64,000 bases of DNA from contig CAMCXB010000003.1 of the NCBI GenBank assembly GCA_945883145.1, positions 1 to 64,000 of the forward strand, in the 5' to 3' direction. Under the pieces are notes generated by a model that did not search any database, was not told the DNA's origin, and was given only the letters and a program-made list of their open reading frames with translations. Below are positions 1-9,222 of the stretch, piece after piece. The translations under genes and the position numbers were made by a program. This stretch comes from Bordetella parapertussis. Its GTDB lineage: Bacteria; Pseudomonadota; Gammaproteobacteria; Burkholderiales; Burkholderiaceae_D. How positions within the stretch are numbered: the stretch's first letter is position 1; each line of letters starts with the position of its first letter.

Positions 1-765
1 ACGGATATCTGCTTCTGCTTCATCAGGATTATCGTAACGCTTTTGAATTTCAAACGCGACTTCATTGGCGCCACCATGCTTAGGGCCACGCAATGCACCA
101 ATGCCACCAGTGATAGCGGAATACATATCTGAACCTGTACCTGCAATGACACGACTTGCGAAAGTCGAAGCATTGAATTCATGCTCTGCATATAAGATTA
201 AAGAGGTATGCATCGCTTTGACCCATAAATCAGAAGGTGCTTCACCATGTAGTAGATGTAGGAAATGACCACCGATAGAATCATCATCAGTTTCAACTTC
301 TATACGACGACCGTTATGACTATAGTGATACCAGTACAACAGCATAGAACCAAAGGATGCCATTAATCTGTCAGCAATATCACGTGCACCTGGTGTGTTG
401 TGATCTTCTTTTTCTGGCAGCACACAACCTAAAGCGGATACACCGGTACGCATCACATCCATAGGATGAGAAGAAGCAGGCAACCACTCTAAAACCGCTT
501 TCACATTTGCTGGCAATCCACGTAAAGCTTTGAGTTTTTGTTTGTAGGCTTGTAATTCAGCGTTAGTCGGCAACTTACCATGCACGAGTAAGTGTGCAAT
601 CTCTTCGAAATCGCATGTATCAGCTACATCAAGAATATCGTAACCACGGTAATGTAAGTCATTACCGGTTTTACCTACTGTGCACAATGCAGTGTTACCT
701 GCTGTGACGCCAGAGAGTGCAACGGATTTTTTTGGTTTAAAGCCAGGTGTTGTTGTTTCGCTCAT
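1..765 (-). CDS. prpC: 2-methylcitrate synthase (partial, C-terminus outside window)
   Basis: Condenses propionyl-CoA with oxaloacetate to 2-methylcitrate in the cytoplasm, the first committed step of the methylcitrate cycle. About 255 N-terminal codons are visible. They show the citrate-synthase fold, including the CTVGKTGNDLHYRGYDI segment near the start and the conserved stretch reading GGIGALRGPKHGGANE near the window edge. The ATG at 765 has a strong AGGAGA ribosome binding site about 7 bases upstream. The gene lies 48 bases after prpB and is presumably co-transcribed with it from the sigma-54 promoter upstream of prpB. Assignment as methylcitrate rather than citrate synthase rests on both sequence and context. 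Confidence 0.93.
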   Translation of the reverse strand, partial: MSETTTPGFKPKKSVALSGVTAGNTALCTVGKTGNDLHYRGYDILDVADTCDFEEIAHLLVHGKLPTNAELQAYKQKLKALRGLPANVKAVLEWLPASSHPMDVMRTGVSALGCVLPEKEDHNTPGARDIADRLMASFGSMLLYWYHYSHNGRRIEVETDDDSIGGHFLHLLHGEAPSDLWVKAMHTSLILYAEHEFNASTFASRVIAGTGSDMYSAITGGIGALRGPKHGGANEVAFEIQKRYDNPDEAEADIR

Positions 766-813
766 TATTTTCTCCTAAAATTTTCAGTATTTGATGATGT
801 CTGTGACGCGGCT

Positions 814-1704
814 TTATTTTGCTTTTTGTTGAGCAAATAAAGCATCTAGTCTTTGCTCGAAATCGTGATAACCAATTCGGTCGTATAACTCCATACGTGT
901 TTGCATGGTGTCGACTACATTTTTTTGGGTGCCGTCACGACGCACCGCCATGTACACATTTTCTGCAGCTTTGTTCATAGCGCGGAAGGCTGAGAGTGGA
1001 TATAAAATCAAACCGCAATCTGCATCACGTAATTCATCCACAGTGAACAGCGGTGTGGCACCAAATTCAGTGATGTTAGCGAGGATAGGCACTTTGACTG
1101 CTGCTGCGAATTCTTTATACATCGCTAGTTCCGTTATCGCTTCCGGAAAAATCATGTCAGCGCCTGCTTCTACGCAAGCTACTGCACGATCTATCGCTGA
1201 CTCTAAGCCTTCTACAGCGAGAGCATCAGTGCGCGCCATGATGACAAAATTTTCATCGGTTCTTGCATCGACTGCTGCTTTAATTCTGTCTACCATTTCT
1301 TGCTTGGTGACGATTTCTTTATTTGGTCTGTGACCGCAGCGCTTTGCTCCCACTTGATCTTCAATGTGCATCGCTGCAGCACCGAACTTAATCATGGATT
1401 TCACAGTACGCGCCACATTGAATGCGGATGAACCAAAACCAGTATCGACATCTACCAATAGAGGCAGGTCACATACATCGGTAATGCGACGTACATCAGT
1501 TAGCACATCATCTAAATTTGAAATACCTAAATCTGGCAAACCGAGTGAACCTGCAGCCACACCACCACCAGACAAATAAATTGCTTTAAATCCAGCACGC
1601 TTAGCTAGCAATGCATGATTCGCATTAATTGCGCCTATGACTTGCAAAGGCGATTCTTCTTTCATCGCTTGACGAAATTTCGCGCCTGCAGATTGCATAC
1701 TCAT
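814..1704 (-). CDS. prpB: 2-methylisocitrate lyase
   Basis: Cleaves 2-methylisocitrate to pyruvate and succinate, the last step of the methylcitrate cycle. The 296-residue product is a TIM-barrel of the isocitrate lyase/PEP mutase superfamily, normal in length. The KRCGH motif at residues 121-125 carries the catalytic cysteine (C123), and DVDTGFG around 85-91 is the Mg-binding loop. The start at 1704 has AGGA about 12 bases upstream; a second ATG two codons later is possible. It is the first gene of prpBC and sits about 55 bases downstream of a consensus -24/-12 promoter, divergent from prpR. Confidence 0.95.
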   Translation of the reverse strand: MSMQSAGAKFRQAMKEESPLQVIGAINANHALLAKRAGFKAIYLSGGGVAAGSLGLPDLGISNLDDVLTDVRRITDVCDLPLLVDVDTGFGSSAFNVARTVKSMIKFGAAAMHIEDQVGAKRCGHRPNKEIVTKQEMVDRIKAAVDARTDENFVIMARTDALAVEGLESAIDRAVACVEAGADMIFPEAITELAMYKEFAAAVKVPILANITEFGATPLFTVDELRDADCGLILYPLSAFRAMNKAAENVYMAVRRDGTQKNVVDTMQTRMELYDRIGYHDFEQRLDALFAQQKAK

Positions 1705-1757
1705 TTTTATAATCCTGTGTAAAAGATGTTTCAGGGAGTGCTCTTACTCTCTTCATT

Positions 1758-1773
1758 TGCAATCAACGTGCCA
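1758..1773 (-). promoter_or_regulatory. Sigma-54 (RpoN) promoter of prpBC
   Basis: On the minus strand the bases read TGGCACGTTGATTGCA. This matches the RpoN consensus TGGCACG-N4-TTGCA exactly, with GG and GC separated by 10 bases. The predicted start site is about 40-45 bases upstream of the prpB start. The divergent neighbour prpR encodes a sigma-54 activator, which makes the assignment strong. Confidence 0.9.
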
Positions 1774-1885
1774 ATTCAAAAAATGCATTAACAAAAGTTT
1801 AACTTTTGAAACGCGACAAAATAAGGACTATGAAACAAGGTATTAGCGGTCAGCTTGATTTCCTTGAGAGAGAAAAGTCTTGCCA

Positions 1886-1947
1886 CGATGTTTCAGCTCA
1901 TGTTTCAATGTTCAAATTAATTGAAACATCGTAAAAATCTGAAACAT
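1886..1947. promoter_or_regulatory. PrpR upstream activating sites (inverted repeats)
   Basis: CGATGTTTCA at 1886-1895 is repeated exactly in inverted form as TGAAACATCG at 1922-1931. A second pair, ATGTTTCA (1900-1907) and TGAAACAT (1940-1947), interleaves with it. The cluster lies about 115-190 bases upstream of the prpBC promoter, a normal enhancer distance for a sigma-54 activator, and the last half-site overlaps the prpR start codon, suggesting autoregulation. Further TGAAAC/TTTCA half-sites occur at 1725-1733, 1807 and 1831. Binding by PrpR is inferred. Confidence 0.75.
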
Positions 1948-3574
1948 GCCCCGCCCGCCCAACTTTAACCGCGATTATCCTAGCGACCATAAACCAGTTT
2001 TCTGGACGGTCTCGATTTCACGCTTGATTGATCTGTTTCGCGATATCACACTGGAATATGACGACAGCGCCCAGATCACACCGATTAATCTGGGATTTGA
2101 AGAAGCGGTCGCTCATATACGAGAGCGATTACAAACGGAACGTTGCGATGCCATTATTTCCGCAGGCTCAAACGGCGCTTATTTAAAAAGCCGTTTATCT
2201 GTTCCTGTCATTCTTGCTAAAGCAAGTGGCTTTGATGTCATGCAAGCACTCGCTAGTGCACGCAAAATCACCTCTGATATTGGTTTAATAAATTATCAAG
2301 AACCTTTGCTTGAGCTGGCAGATTTTCAACGTACCTTTGGTTTGGACATCATGCAACGCACCTATGTCACAGTCGAAGATGCGCGTGCACAAATCAATGA
2401 AATGAAAGCAGCAGGAATTAAAGCCGTAGTGGGTGCAGGCTTGATTACCGATCTTGCTGAAGAAGCAGGATTAACGGGTGTGTTTGTTTATTCAGCAGCA
2501 TCGATACGCAATGCATTTGATGATGCATTAGAAATTTCACGAGTCACGCATTTAGAGCGCACGGATATCGGCAACTCCAATCGAAAAAATAAACAAAGCA
2601 CAAAACATAGCGTGACTGATTTACGTGGTGATTCCTCCATCATGCAATCACTGCGTGAGACGATTTCTTTCTATGCAAAATCCCCTGCTACTGTACTCAT
2701 ACAAGGTGAAACAGGAACAGGCAAAGAACTGGTAGCACAAGCTATACATCGCGCAAGTAATCGTGGCGTGGGAGCGCAACAAGCTTTTGTTGCTGTGAAT
2801 TGTGGTGCAATTGCTGAGTCACTCTTGGAATCAGAATTATTTGGCTATGAAGAAGGTGCATTTACAGGATCACGTCGTGGTGGACATGCAGGTTTATTTG
2901 AAGCTGCACATAGAGGCACTTTATTTTTAGATGAAATAGGTGAAATGCCACTTGCATTACAAACACGATTATTACGCGTACTAGAAGAAAAAGAAGTTAC
3001 ACGTGTAGGTGGCACACGACCAGTGAGTGTGGATGTGCGCATCATTAGTGCTACACATTGCGACTTAGAAGCACGCATAGCCGAAGGAAGATTTAGAGCT
3101 GATTTATTTTATCGCTTAAGTGTATTACGACTCACCCTACCTGCATTACGAGAACATACCGAAGATTTAGTAGCACTCGCAGAATGGTGTTTAAAAAACG
3201 CACTCGCTGAAATGAGCGTTAGGCCCAATGCGAATCTGCATGCAGAACTCAACGCCTGCCTACCACTACTCTCTGCTTATACATGGCCAGGGAATGTACG
3301 TGAACTACGCAACCTCATGCAACGTGTTGCCTTACTACTTGCAGTCGAACCATTACAGGCATTAACACCTGCATTAATGTTAAAGCTCGCTCCTGAATTA
3401 CAAAACACATCAACCAACAGTTATACAAAAAAAAATCAGCCTACGATACAGATTGCACAGCGCAGCGTCAGCGTGCATGAAACACTACAACGCTTTGAAG
3501 GTAATCGTGCAGCAGCTGCAGAACATTTAGGAATAAGCAGAACCACCCTGTGGCGACGCTTGAAAGAAGAATAA
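1946..3574 (+). CDS. prpR: Propionate catabolism sigma-54-dependent activator
   Basis: Transcriptional activator of prpBC, sensing 2-methylcitrate in characterised relatives. The 542-residue protein has an N-terminal PrpR_N sensor domain (about 15-200). The AAA+ domain follows, with Walker A GETGTGKE at 254-261, the sigma-54-contacting EGAFTGS loop at 303-309 and Walker [11 protein letters not shown] near 324. The Fis-type helix-turn-helix occupies the last 30 residues. An in-frame TGA sits two codons before the ATG at 1946 and no later start preserves the sensor domain, so the start is secure although no ribosome binding site is obvious. The start codon lies inside a putative PrpR half-site. 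Confidence 0.94.
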   Translation: MPRPPNFNRDYPSDHKPVFWTVSISRLIDLFRDITLEYDDSAQITPINLGFEEAVAHIRERLQTERCDAIISAGSNGAYLKSRLSVPVILAKASGFDVMQALASARKITSDIGLINYQEPLLELADFQRTFGLDIMQRTYVTVEDARAQINEMKAAGIKAVVGAGLITDLAEEAGLTGVFVYSAASIRNAFDDALEISRVTHLERTDIGNSNRKNKQSTKHSVTDLRGDSSIMQSLRETISFYAKSPATVLIQGETGTGKELVAQAIHRASNRGVGAQQAFVAVNCGAIAESLLESELFGYEEGAFTGSRRGGHAGLFEAAHRGTLFLDEIGEMPLALQTRLLRVLEEKEVTRVGGTRPVSVDVRIISATHCDLEARIAEGRFRADLFYRLSVLRLTLPALREHTEDLVALAEWCLKNALAEMSVRPNANLHAELNACLPLLSAYTWPGNVRELRNLMQRVALLLAVEPLQALTPALMLKLAPELQNTSTNSYTKKNQPTIQIAQRSVSVHETLQRFEGNRAAAAEHLGISRTTLWRRLKEE

Positions 3575-3610
3575 GAAAAGTGATTATTGAATTTATAGGA
3601 TGGCGGTGCA

Positions 3611-3698
3611 TTACGGACGATTACGCTACGCTAATCGTCCCTACAAATTCATAGAGTGTTTGCATTTCGAAGGGATGGTTAGCGTAGCGTAACCATCC
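3611..3698. repeat. Inverted REP doublet (REPIN-like), copy 1
   Basis: Two palindromic elements in opposite orientation. The first, 3611-3644, has the core GGACGATTACGCT / ACGCTAATCGTCC and ends CCCTAC. The second, 3673-3698, reads GGATGGTTAGCG...CATCC the other way round, with GAAG in place of the usual GTAG head. It is one of four such doublets in the window and lies between prpR and the ntrC 3' end. Confidence 0.8.
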
Positions 3699-3723
3699 GA
3701 AAATTAAATGGTATTAAATTTTT

Positions 3724-3960
3724 GTACGGCGAGGCACCGCAACGCATTCAGCGGAGCTACTTAGATAATTTTCTTACAAGCTTCGCTGGCAAGGCTTGCT
3801 GCCGAAGACAGTACATGTCGTACGGCGAGGCAGCGTAACGCAGTCAGCGGAGCTACTTAGAAAATTTTCTTACAAGCTTCGCTGGCAAGGCTTGCTGCCG
3901 AAGACAGTACATGTCGTACGGCGAGGCAGCGTAACGCAGTCAGCGGGGCTTTTAAGAAAA
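3724..3960. repeat. 96-bp tandem repeat, about 2.5 copies
   Basis: The unit begins GTACGGCGAGGCA and recurs at 3724, 3820 and 3916, an exact 96-base period. Copies are near identical; the first differs at several bases and the last is truncated. Each unit contains a potential hairpin around CTTCGCTGGCAAG / CTTGCTGCCGAAG. The array abuts the ntrC stop codon and fills the gap between the convergent prpR and ntrC. A short open frame running through it (3796-3999) is not a credible gene. Confidence 0.9.
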
Positions 3961-3962
3961 TT

Positions 3963-5477
3963 TTATTCTTCTTTGGTGCCTTCGATGCCCAACTCCTGAA
4001 TCTTACGAGTAATGGTATTGCGCCCGATTCCTAAACGAATGGCGGCATCGTTTTTACGACCGTGTGTATGTTTGAGTGCGGTTTTAATGAGTGCTGATTC
4101 AAAATCTCTACCTAGGGTATCCATGACTTCGGGTTTACCTGCGGCTAGCATGCGTGCTGCTTCTGCTTCTAATAGCATGATCCAACTGCCACGATCGAGC
4201 ATGGGCGCACCCACCATGATGGGAGCACTGGGGTCGCGATCTAAGGATGATCCTGCTGGCAATGGTTCTGATAAGACGCTACTAACCATAGAAGGTGATG
4301 CTGCCGGTGTGATGTTCGTCATGCTGCCAGTGGTGAATTCATGCGGCAGATCTTTTACTTCTACAGTTTGCCCTGGTGCCATGACGGTGATCCAGTTACA
4401 TAAATTTTCTAACTGTCTTACATTGCCGGGCAAATCTAGCTTAGATAAAAACTGCATGGCAGCTTCTGATAAACGTTTTACTTCTACGCCGAGTTGACGT
4501 GCGCTTTGCGTTAAGAAGTGACGTACTAATAAGGGAATATCTTCTGGACGTTCACGTAGTGAAGGTAAGCGTAGACGTATGACATTCAAACGATGATACA
4601 AGTCTTCACGGAACAAACCTTCGCGTACACGTTGTTCTAGATTTTGATGGGTAGCTGCGATGACGCGTACATTAGCTTTGAGTGATTGATGTCCACCTAC
4701 GCGATAAAAATGTCCATCGGATAAAACACGTAATAAACGTGTTTGTAAATCAAATGGCATGTCACCGATTTCATCTAAAAATAAAGTACCACCTTCTGCT
4801 TGCTCAAAGCGACCACGACGTGTGGATTGCGCACCTGTAAAGGCACCACGTTCATGTCCAAATAATTCTGACTCAAGTAAATCTTTAGGTATAGCTGCAG
4901 TGTTGAGTGCGATGAAAGGTTGCATAGCACGTGGACTATGCTTATGTAATGCACGAGCAACTAATTCTTTACCAGTACCGGATTCACCGGTAATGAGTAC
5001 TGTGACATTTGATTGTGAAAGACGTCCTATCGCTCTAAACACATCTTGCATGGCTGCTGCTTGACCAAGAATTTCTGGTGTTTCTGAAGCGATTTGATCG
5101 ACATTAGATTCACGCAGACTTTCATCTAAAGCACGACGGATTAATTCAACGGCTTTATCTAAATCAAAAGGCTTAGCGAGATATTCAAACGCGCCACCTT
5201 GAAAGGCAGCCACTGCAGAATCTAAATCAGAGAACGCAGTCATGACAATAACTGGTAAACCAGGATGCTGCGCTTTGACTAATTGCAAAAGCTCTAGTCC
5301 CGATTCACCCGGCATGCGGATATCGGAAACGAGTACTTGTGGAATGGCGGTCTTTAATGCCTCGACGGTGTCACTTACATTAGCAAAGCTGCGGGTGGCT
5401 AGATTCTCTCGCGCTAGGGCTTTTTCTAGCACCCAGCGTATCGATTCATCATCATCAACTATCCAAATAGGTTTCAT
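3963..5477 (-). CDS. ntrC: Nitrogen regulation response regulator NtrC (NR(I))
   Basis: Phosphorylated by NtrB under nitrogen limitation, it then activates sigma-54 promoters such as glnA. The 504-residue protein has a receiver domain with D9/D10 and phosphoacceptor D52 (in SDIRMP). Its AAA+ domain carries Walker A GESGTGKE at 164-171 and an ERGAFTGA loop. A C-terminal Fis-type helix-turn-helix ends in GRNTITRKIQELG. I chose the ATG at 5477, giving MKPIWIVDDD, because it aligns with the family start and has GAGAAG upstream. The frame stays open 32 codons further. It lies downstream of glnL on the same strand. Confidence 0.95.
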   Translation of the reverse strand: MKPIWIVDDDESIRWVLEKALARENLATRSFANVSDTVEALKTAIPQVLVSDIRMPGESGLELLQLVKAQHPGLPVIVMTAFSDLDSAVAAFQGGAFEYLAKPFDLDKAVELIRRALDESLRESNVDQIASETPEILGQAAAMQDVFRAIGRLSQSNVTVLITGESGTGKELVARALHKHSPRAMQPFIALNTAAIPKDLLESELFGHERGAFTGAQSTRRGRFEQAEGGTLFLDEIGDMPFDLQTRLLRVLSDGHFYRVGGHQSLKANVRVIAATHQNLEQRVREGLFREDLYHRLNVIRLRLPSLRERPEDIPLLVRHFLTQSARQLGVEVKRLSEAAMQFLSKLDLPGNVRQLENLCNWITVMAPGQTVEVKDLPHEFTTGSMTNITPAASPSMVSSVLSEPLPAGSSLDRDPSAPIMVGAPMLDRGSWIMLLEAEAARMLAAGKPEVMDTLGRDFESALIKTALKHTHGRKNDAAIRLGIGRNTITRKIQELGIEGTKEE

Positions 5478-5575
5478 ATTTTCGCTTCTCGCATTCGCAG
5501 CATCGCACCAAATTGGTGCTTTCTTTGCCATTCTAATCTCTATTAGGGCTCCCGCTTGGACAGCCCTGCACAAGA

Positions 5576-6652
5576 TCAGGGCAATGCAATCAGAATATGA
5601 AAATCAGTATGGCCAGGGCGACTATCGCATTCAATCACGCCCCTATGCTGCTGTATGAAGGTTTGCGCCAGTGTGAGACCTAAACCGCTGCCTCCTTCTC
5701 TACCTGAGACTAAGGGGTAGAAAATTCTGTCCTTCAATTCAGCCGGTATGCCCGGACCATTGTCGATGATATGCAAGTCTAGTGCCAGCCGATAACGGAC
5801 CTTTGCGATGGTGACAGAACGAAGGATACGACTGCGGAAAATGATTTCTGCATCACCCAGCTCACGGCGAGATGCAAGCGCTTGTGCTGCGTTATGCGCG
5901 ATGTTAAGCACTGCTTGTATGAGTTGCTCTTTGTCCCCGCGAAATTCAGGTAATGAGAGGTCGTAATCGCGCTTTATAGCTAAGCCATGTGGAAACTCCG
6001 CCATGATGAGACTACGCACACGCTCGAACACTTCATGGATATTTACATCACCCACGATATGCGGCCTTCTATGTGGTGCTAGCAGTCTATCTACCAAGGT
6101 TTGCAGACGATCAGACTCTTTGATGATGACTTGTGTGTATTCACGTAATTCTTTCAAATGCCGATCAGGTAATTCCATTTCCAACAACTGCGCAGCGCCC
6201 CGAATTCCGCCTAGCGGATTTTTGATTTCATGCGCCAAGTTGCGAATCAGTTCTTTATTCGCTTGGGTCTGACCTAATAAACGTTCTTCACGATCAAGCT
6301 TTAATTGCTGATCGTTTTCGCGTAATTCTATAAGTAAGGGATTTTCAGGATCATCCAGAATGGTGACGATCATATTGACTTGCAAAGGTAGTCTGCCTCC
6401 GGCTCGCTCTAGAAAGAGATCTTCACGTTTTTCATAGAACTGATGCTGTTGAGCCTGCGTAAAGATCGTAGCTAATTTATCCCCATTGACAAATAAATCC
6501 GCCATGCGCTGAGTGTGAAGTAATTTAAAAGAGCTCTCTAACAAATTCTCTGCAGCGGCATTAGCAAAGGTGATGCGCCCTTGGACGTCGAGCACTAAGA
6601 CTGCGGAAGCCAGTAAATCGAGACCGCCTAGCGAGGTGGAAAATATATTCAC
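5576..6652 (-). CDS. glnL: Nitrogen regulation sensor kinase/phosphatase NtrB (NR(II))
   Basis: Cytoplasmic partner of NtrC, controlled by PII in characterised systems. The 358 residues comprise a PAS-like domain (about 10-110), a dimerisation/phosphoacceptor helix with H141 in NLAHEIKNPLGG, and a HATPase domain with the N-box NIAHNAAQAL, DNGPGIP and GSGLGLTLAQ. There is no membrane segment, as expected. The start is GTG at 6652 with GGAT just upstream. A hairpin with a T tract lies 16-34 bases before this start, so read-through from the upstream gene may be limited. ntrC follows about 100 bases downstream. Confidence 0.94.
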   Translation of the reverse strand: MNIFSTSLGGLDLLASAVLVLDVQGRITFANAAAENLLESSFKLLHTQRMADLFVNGDKLATIFTQAQQHQFYEKREDLFLERAGGRLPLQVNMIVTILDDPENPLLIELRENDQQLKLDREERLLGQTQANKELIRNLAHEIKNPLGGIRGAAQLLEMELPDRHLKELREYTQVIIKESDRLQTLVDRLLAPHRRPHIVGDVNIHEVFERVRSLIMAEFPHGLAIKRDYDLSLPEFRGDKEQLIQAVLNIAHNAAQALASRRELGDAEIIFRSRILRSVTIAKVRYRLALDLHIIDNGPGIPAELKDRIFYPLVSGREGGSGLGLTLAQTFIQQHRGVIECDSRPGHTDFHILIALP

Positions 6653-6660
6653 GTTGATCC

Positions 6661-6688
6661 AAAAAATAAGGCCGCTAACCGGCCTTGT
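6661..6688 (-). terminator. Intrinsic terminator/attenuator just before glnL
   Basis: On the minus strand AAGGCCG (6686-6680) and CGGCCTT (6674-6668) form a 7-base stem with a 5-base loop, followed by TATTTTTT. The T tract ends only 8 bases before the glnL GTG. It separates glnL-ntrC from the small-protein gene upstream, or attenuates transcription into them. Confidence 0.75.
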
Positions 6689-6709
6689 TTGTCTTGATTA
6701 AGCCCAACC

Positions 6710-7189
6710 CTATTTTAAAGTACTGATCTCCCGTTTGAGTGCTTCTATATTTTTTTCTGAACGTTGTATATCTTCTTTGAGCTGGGCAACACGTTCTAAA
6801 TACTTTGCATAATTGCGTTCACTACCTAAGCGTTCGGGCTCGCCATTCTGATATTCCTGCTTAAGTTCTATCAATCTCGACTCTTCTCGTTTGACTTCAT
6901 CGAGCAAGATCTGCATTCGGTCTTGATCACGTCGTTTTTGAATCATGTTATCGATACGGGCAAATGAGCCATCTGGTGCTGCGCTATTTTTTGATCTATC
7001 CCCAGATGCATTCCCTCCCGAACCTGAGGGTATGACCGACACTGCTTCTACATTCAATTTTTTACAGCCTTTCACATCGCCGGTATTTCGATACTCGCGC
7101 GAGCCATTCGGCATACTGCAAATGTAGATTCCTTCTGCACGCAGTTCGGATAAAAACAAAAGCATGAATAAAGTACTGAGAATTTTCAT
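6710..7189 (-). CDS. Small secreted coiled-coil protein (DUF4124-like)
   Basis: A 159-residue protein beginning MKILSTLFMLLFLSELRAEG, a likely Sec signal peptide cleaved after residue 18-20. A short segment with two cysteines (IYICSMPNGSREYRNTGDVKGC) resembles the DUF4124 domain of periplasmic proteins. Residues about 90-159 are strongly charged and heptad-like (KREESRLIELKQEYQ, LKEDIQRSEKNIEALK), so probably coiled coil. The start at 7189 was chosen for the signal peptide; the frame is open 32 codons further. It lies between glnA and glnL. The function is unknown. Confidence 0.75.
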   Translation of the reverse strand: MKILSTLFMLLFLSELRAEGIYICSMPNGSREYRNTGDVKGCKKLNVEAVSVIPSGSGGNASGDRSKNSAAPDGSFARIDNMIQKRRDQDRMQILLDEVKREESRLIELKQEYQNGEPERLGSERNYAKYLERVAQLKEDIQRSEKNIEALKREISTLK

Positions 7190-7321
7190 AAGTTGTCGTG
7201 ATTCAGCTAAGAAAGAATGAGTTGGAGTGAGGCTAATTTGCGCAACTGACTTTGCAGTTCGCATAGCGTTCTTATACCAAAACACAACGCAATTTATTTA
7301 TCATAAAAACAACACTTCACA

Positions 7322-7351
7322 TAAAAAAATAGGGCAGCCTAAGCTGCCCTA
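7322..7351 (-). terminator. Intrinsic terminator downstream of glnA
   Basis: TAGGGCAGC (7330-7338) and GCTGCCCTA (7343-7351) form a 9-base stem with a CTAA loop. On the minus strand it is followed by TTTTTTTAT. It ends the glnA transcript 25 bases after its stop codon. Confidence 0.88.
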
Positions 7352-7375
7352 CATTTCCTGATGTCTTAAGACAAA

Positions 7376-8791
7376 TTACAGGGAGTAATACATATCGAAT
7401 TCGACTGGATGGGTCGTCATACGGAAACGTGTGACTTCCTGCATTTTCAAATCGATGTAAGCATCAATCATAGAGTCGCTGAACACACCACCGCGGGTTA
7501 AGAACTCACGGTCTTTGTCCAGATGCTCGAGCGCTTGATCCAATGAGGAACAAACGGTAGAGATTTTTGCATCTTCTTCTGGTGGCAGATGGTACAGATC
7601 TTTCGATGCTGCTTCGCCTGGATGAATCTTGTTCTGCACACCATCCAAACCAGCCATTAACAATGCTGCGAAGCAGAGGTAAGGGTTAGCTGAAGGATCT
7701 GGGAAACGTGTTTCAATACGACGACCCTTAGGATTCGGTACGTGTGGAATACGAATCGAAGCAGAACGATTACGTGATGAGTAAGCCAATTTAACTGGCG
7801 CTTCAAAACCAGGAACCAAACGCTTGTAGGAATTGGTGCCAGGATTAGTAATTGCATTCAAAGCGCGAGCATGCTTGATAATGCCGCCTATGTAGTACAA
7901 GGCGAATTCTGACAAACCTGCATAGCCGTCACCTGCGAACAAGTTCTTGCCATCTTTCCAAACTGATTGATGCACATGCATACCTGAACCGTTATCACCA
8001 ACGATAGGCTTAGGCATGAAGGTCGCTGTTTTACCGTAGTTATGCGCTACGTTAAAGACCACGTATTTCAGATTTTGAGTCCAGTCTGCACGCTCAACTA
8101 AAGTTGAGAATTTGGTGCCGATTTCATTTTGACCTGCACCCGCAACTTCATGGTGATGCACTTCAACTGGAATGCCTAAGGATTCCAAAATCAAGCACAT
8201 TTCTGAACGCATATCTTGGAAGCTATCGACTGGAGGCACTGGGAAGTAACCACCTTTTACTGTAGGACGATGACCCGTATTGCCGCCTTCTATTTTCTCA
8301 CCTGTGCTCCAAGAAGCTTCTTCGGAATCGATCTTCACGAAGCAACCAGACATATCTACATTCCAGCGTACGCTATCGAAAATAAAGAATTCTGGCTCAG
8401 GACCAAAGTAAGCGGTGTCGCCTATGCCTGAGGATTTCAAATATGCTTCAGCGCGTTTTGCGATCGAACGTGGGTCACGGTCGTAACCTTTACCGTCGCT
8501 AGGCTCGATGACATCACATTGCATAAACAATGTGGTCTCTTCCATGAATGGATCGATATTTGCGGTATTTGGATCGGGCATTAACAACATGTCAGATGCT
8601 TCAATGCCTTTCCATCCAGCGATTGAAGAACCATCGAATGCGTGGCCGGTTTCGAATTTATCCATATCGAAGTGGGAAACCGGAACGCTTACATGCTGCT
8701 CTTTGCCACGCGTATCGGTAAAGCGAAAATCAACGAATTTAACTTCGTTTTCTTTCACCATCTTCAATATATCAGCCGCGGTCTTTGACAT
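7376..8791 (-). CDS. glnA: Glutamine synthetase type I
   Basis: Makes glutamine from glutamate, ammonia and ATP. The 471-residue length is typical of the dodecameric GS-I beta enzyme. Visible signatures are the latch region FDGSSIAGW near 52-60, the metal-binding FGPEPEFF at 129-136, the [10 protein letters not shown] segment near 267-276, and the adenylylation site [10 protein letters not shown] with Y400, so post-translational control by GlnE is expected. The ATG at 8791 has AGGAG 8 bases upstream. A sigma-54 promoter and an NtrC-like enhancer lie upstream. Confidence 0.97.
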   Translation of the reverse strand: MSKTAADILKMVKENEVKFVDFRFTDTRGKEQHVSVPVSHFDMDKFETGHAFDGSSIAGWKGIEASDMLLMPDPNTANIDPFMEETTLFMQCDVIEPSDGKGYDRDPRSIAKRAEAYLKSSGIGDTAYFGPEPEFFIFDSVRWNVDMSGCFVKIDSEEASWSTGEKIEGGNTGHRPTVKGGYFPVPPVDSFQDMRSEMCLILESLGIPVEVHHHEVAGAGQNEIGTKFSTLVERADWTQNLKYVVFNVAHNYGKTATFMPKPIVGDNGSGMHVHQSVWKDGKNLFAGDGYAGLSEFALYYIGGIIKHARALNAITNPGTNSYKRLVPGFEAPVKLAYSSRNRSASIRIPHVPNPKGRRIETRFPDPSANPYLCFAALLMAGLDGVQNKIHPGEAASKDLYHLPPEEDAKISTVCSSLDQALEHLDKDREFLTRGGVFSDSMIDAYIDLKMQEVTRFRMTTHPVEFDMYYSL

Positions 8792-8915
8792 GCGTATCTC
8801 CTAACATTAGCGTAGTAAAAAATGGGGGGCGACAGCACAACAATGAGCGCGAGGTGACTAGCACGACTCCATGTTGCACCAACGACTTTCCAGGTGGAAC
8901 GTAGCCCGAGATGAT

Positions 8916-8931
8916 AGCAGATTCCATGCCA
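8916..8931 (-). promoter_or_regulatory. Sigma-54 promoter of glnA
   Basis: The minus strand reads TGGCATGGAATCTGCT, keeping the invariant GG-N10-GC spacing and most of the -24/-12 consensus. It lies about 125 bases upstream of the glnA start, giving a leader of roughly 110 bases. Confidence 0.78.
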
Positions 8932-9107
8932 CAAACTTCCCATTTCCCAGCTTGCACCACGCAGGACGACTACGCGCCATTTGAGCGATGAAACCAAGCA
9001 TTTAGCTGCAATTAAGCAAAATCTTATCGGCAAGAAAAAAAGTGGCGTGACGGAGAATTTAAATGCATGCATTATTTCGGTGCATTTATTAAATTTTTTC
9101 TTATTTT

Positions 9108-9123
9108 TGCACCACAATGGAGC
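9108..9123. promoter_or_regulatory. NtrC enhancer site upstream of glnA
   Basis: TGCACCACAATGGAGC closely matches the NtrC consensus TGCACCANNNTGGTGCA type palindrome, with mismatches only in the second half. It sits about 190 bases upstream of the sigma-54 -12 element, a normal enhancer distance. Binding is inferred. Confidence 0.7.
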
Positions 9124-9222
9124 TTAATGGAAAATCTTGAGCGAATAATGCGGAAGAAAAAAACTGAAGAACTGCCTTTTTGCTGAGTGAAATCCTCTAG
9201 CGGCTGGGTGAAGAATTCTGTT

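Larger units (their letters stand above)
8792..9222. other. Long glnA leader/upstream regulatory region
   Basis: 431 bases without a credible gene. They hold the sigma-54 promoter (8916-8931), an NtrC enhancer-like site (9108-9123) and extra TGCACC half-sites at 8953-8959 and about 8875-8880. Open frames on the minus strand here lack protein-like composition or a ribosome binding site and are taken as chance. Confidence 0.6.

Noticed and set aside
3724..3988. Regular repeats that might be a CRISPR array, plus a 67-codon open frame through them
   Set aside because: The 96-base units are contiguous near-identical tandem copies with no distinct spacers, and no cas genes are near. The frame simply reflects the repeat and runs antisense into ntrC.
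4775..4960. 61-codon minus-strand frame inside ntrC
   Set aside because: It is a shifted reading of the well-defined AAA+ domain with no independent start signal.
8876..8891. A second possible sigma-54 promoter before glnA (TGGAAAGTCGTTGGTGC)
   Set aside because: The GG-to-GC spacing is 12 rather than 10 bases, so it was set aside in favour of the site at 8916-8931.
8764..9117. Minus-strand open frames upstream of glnA
   Set aside because: They cover the sigma-54 promoter, overlap the glnA start, and show no recognisable protein features.
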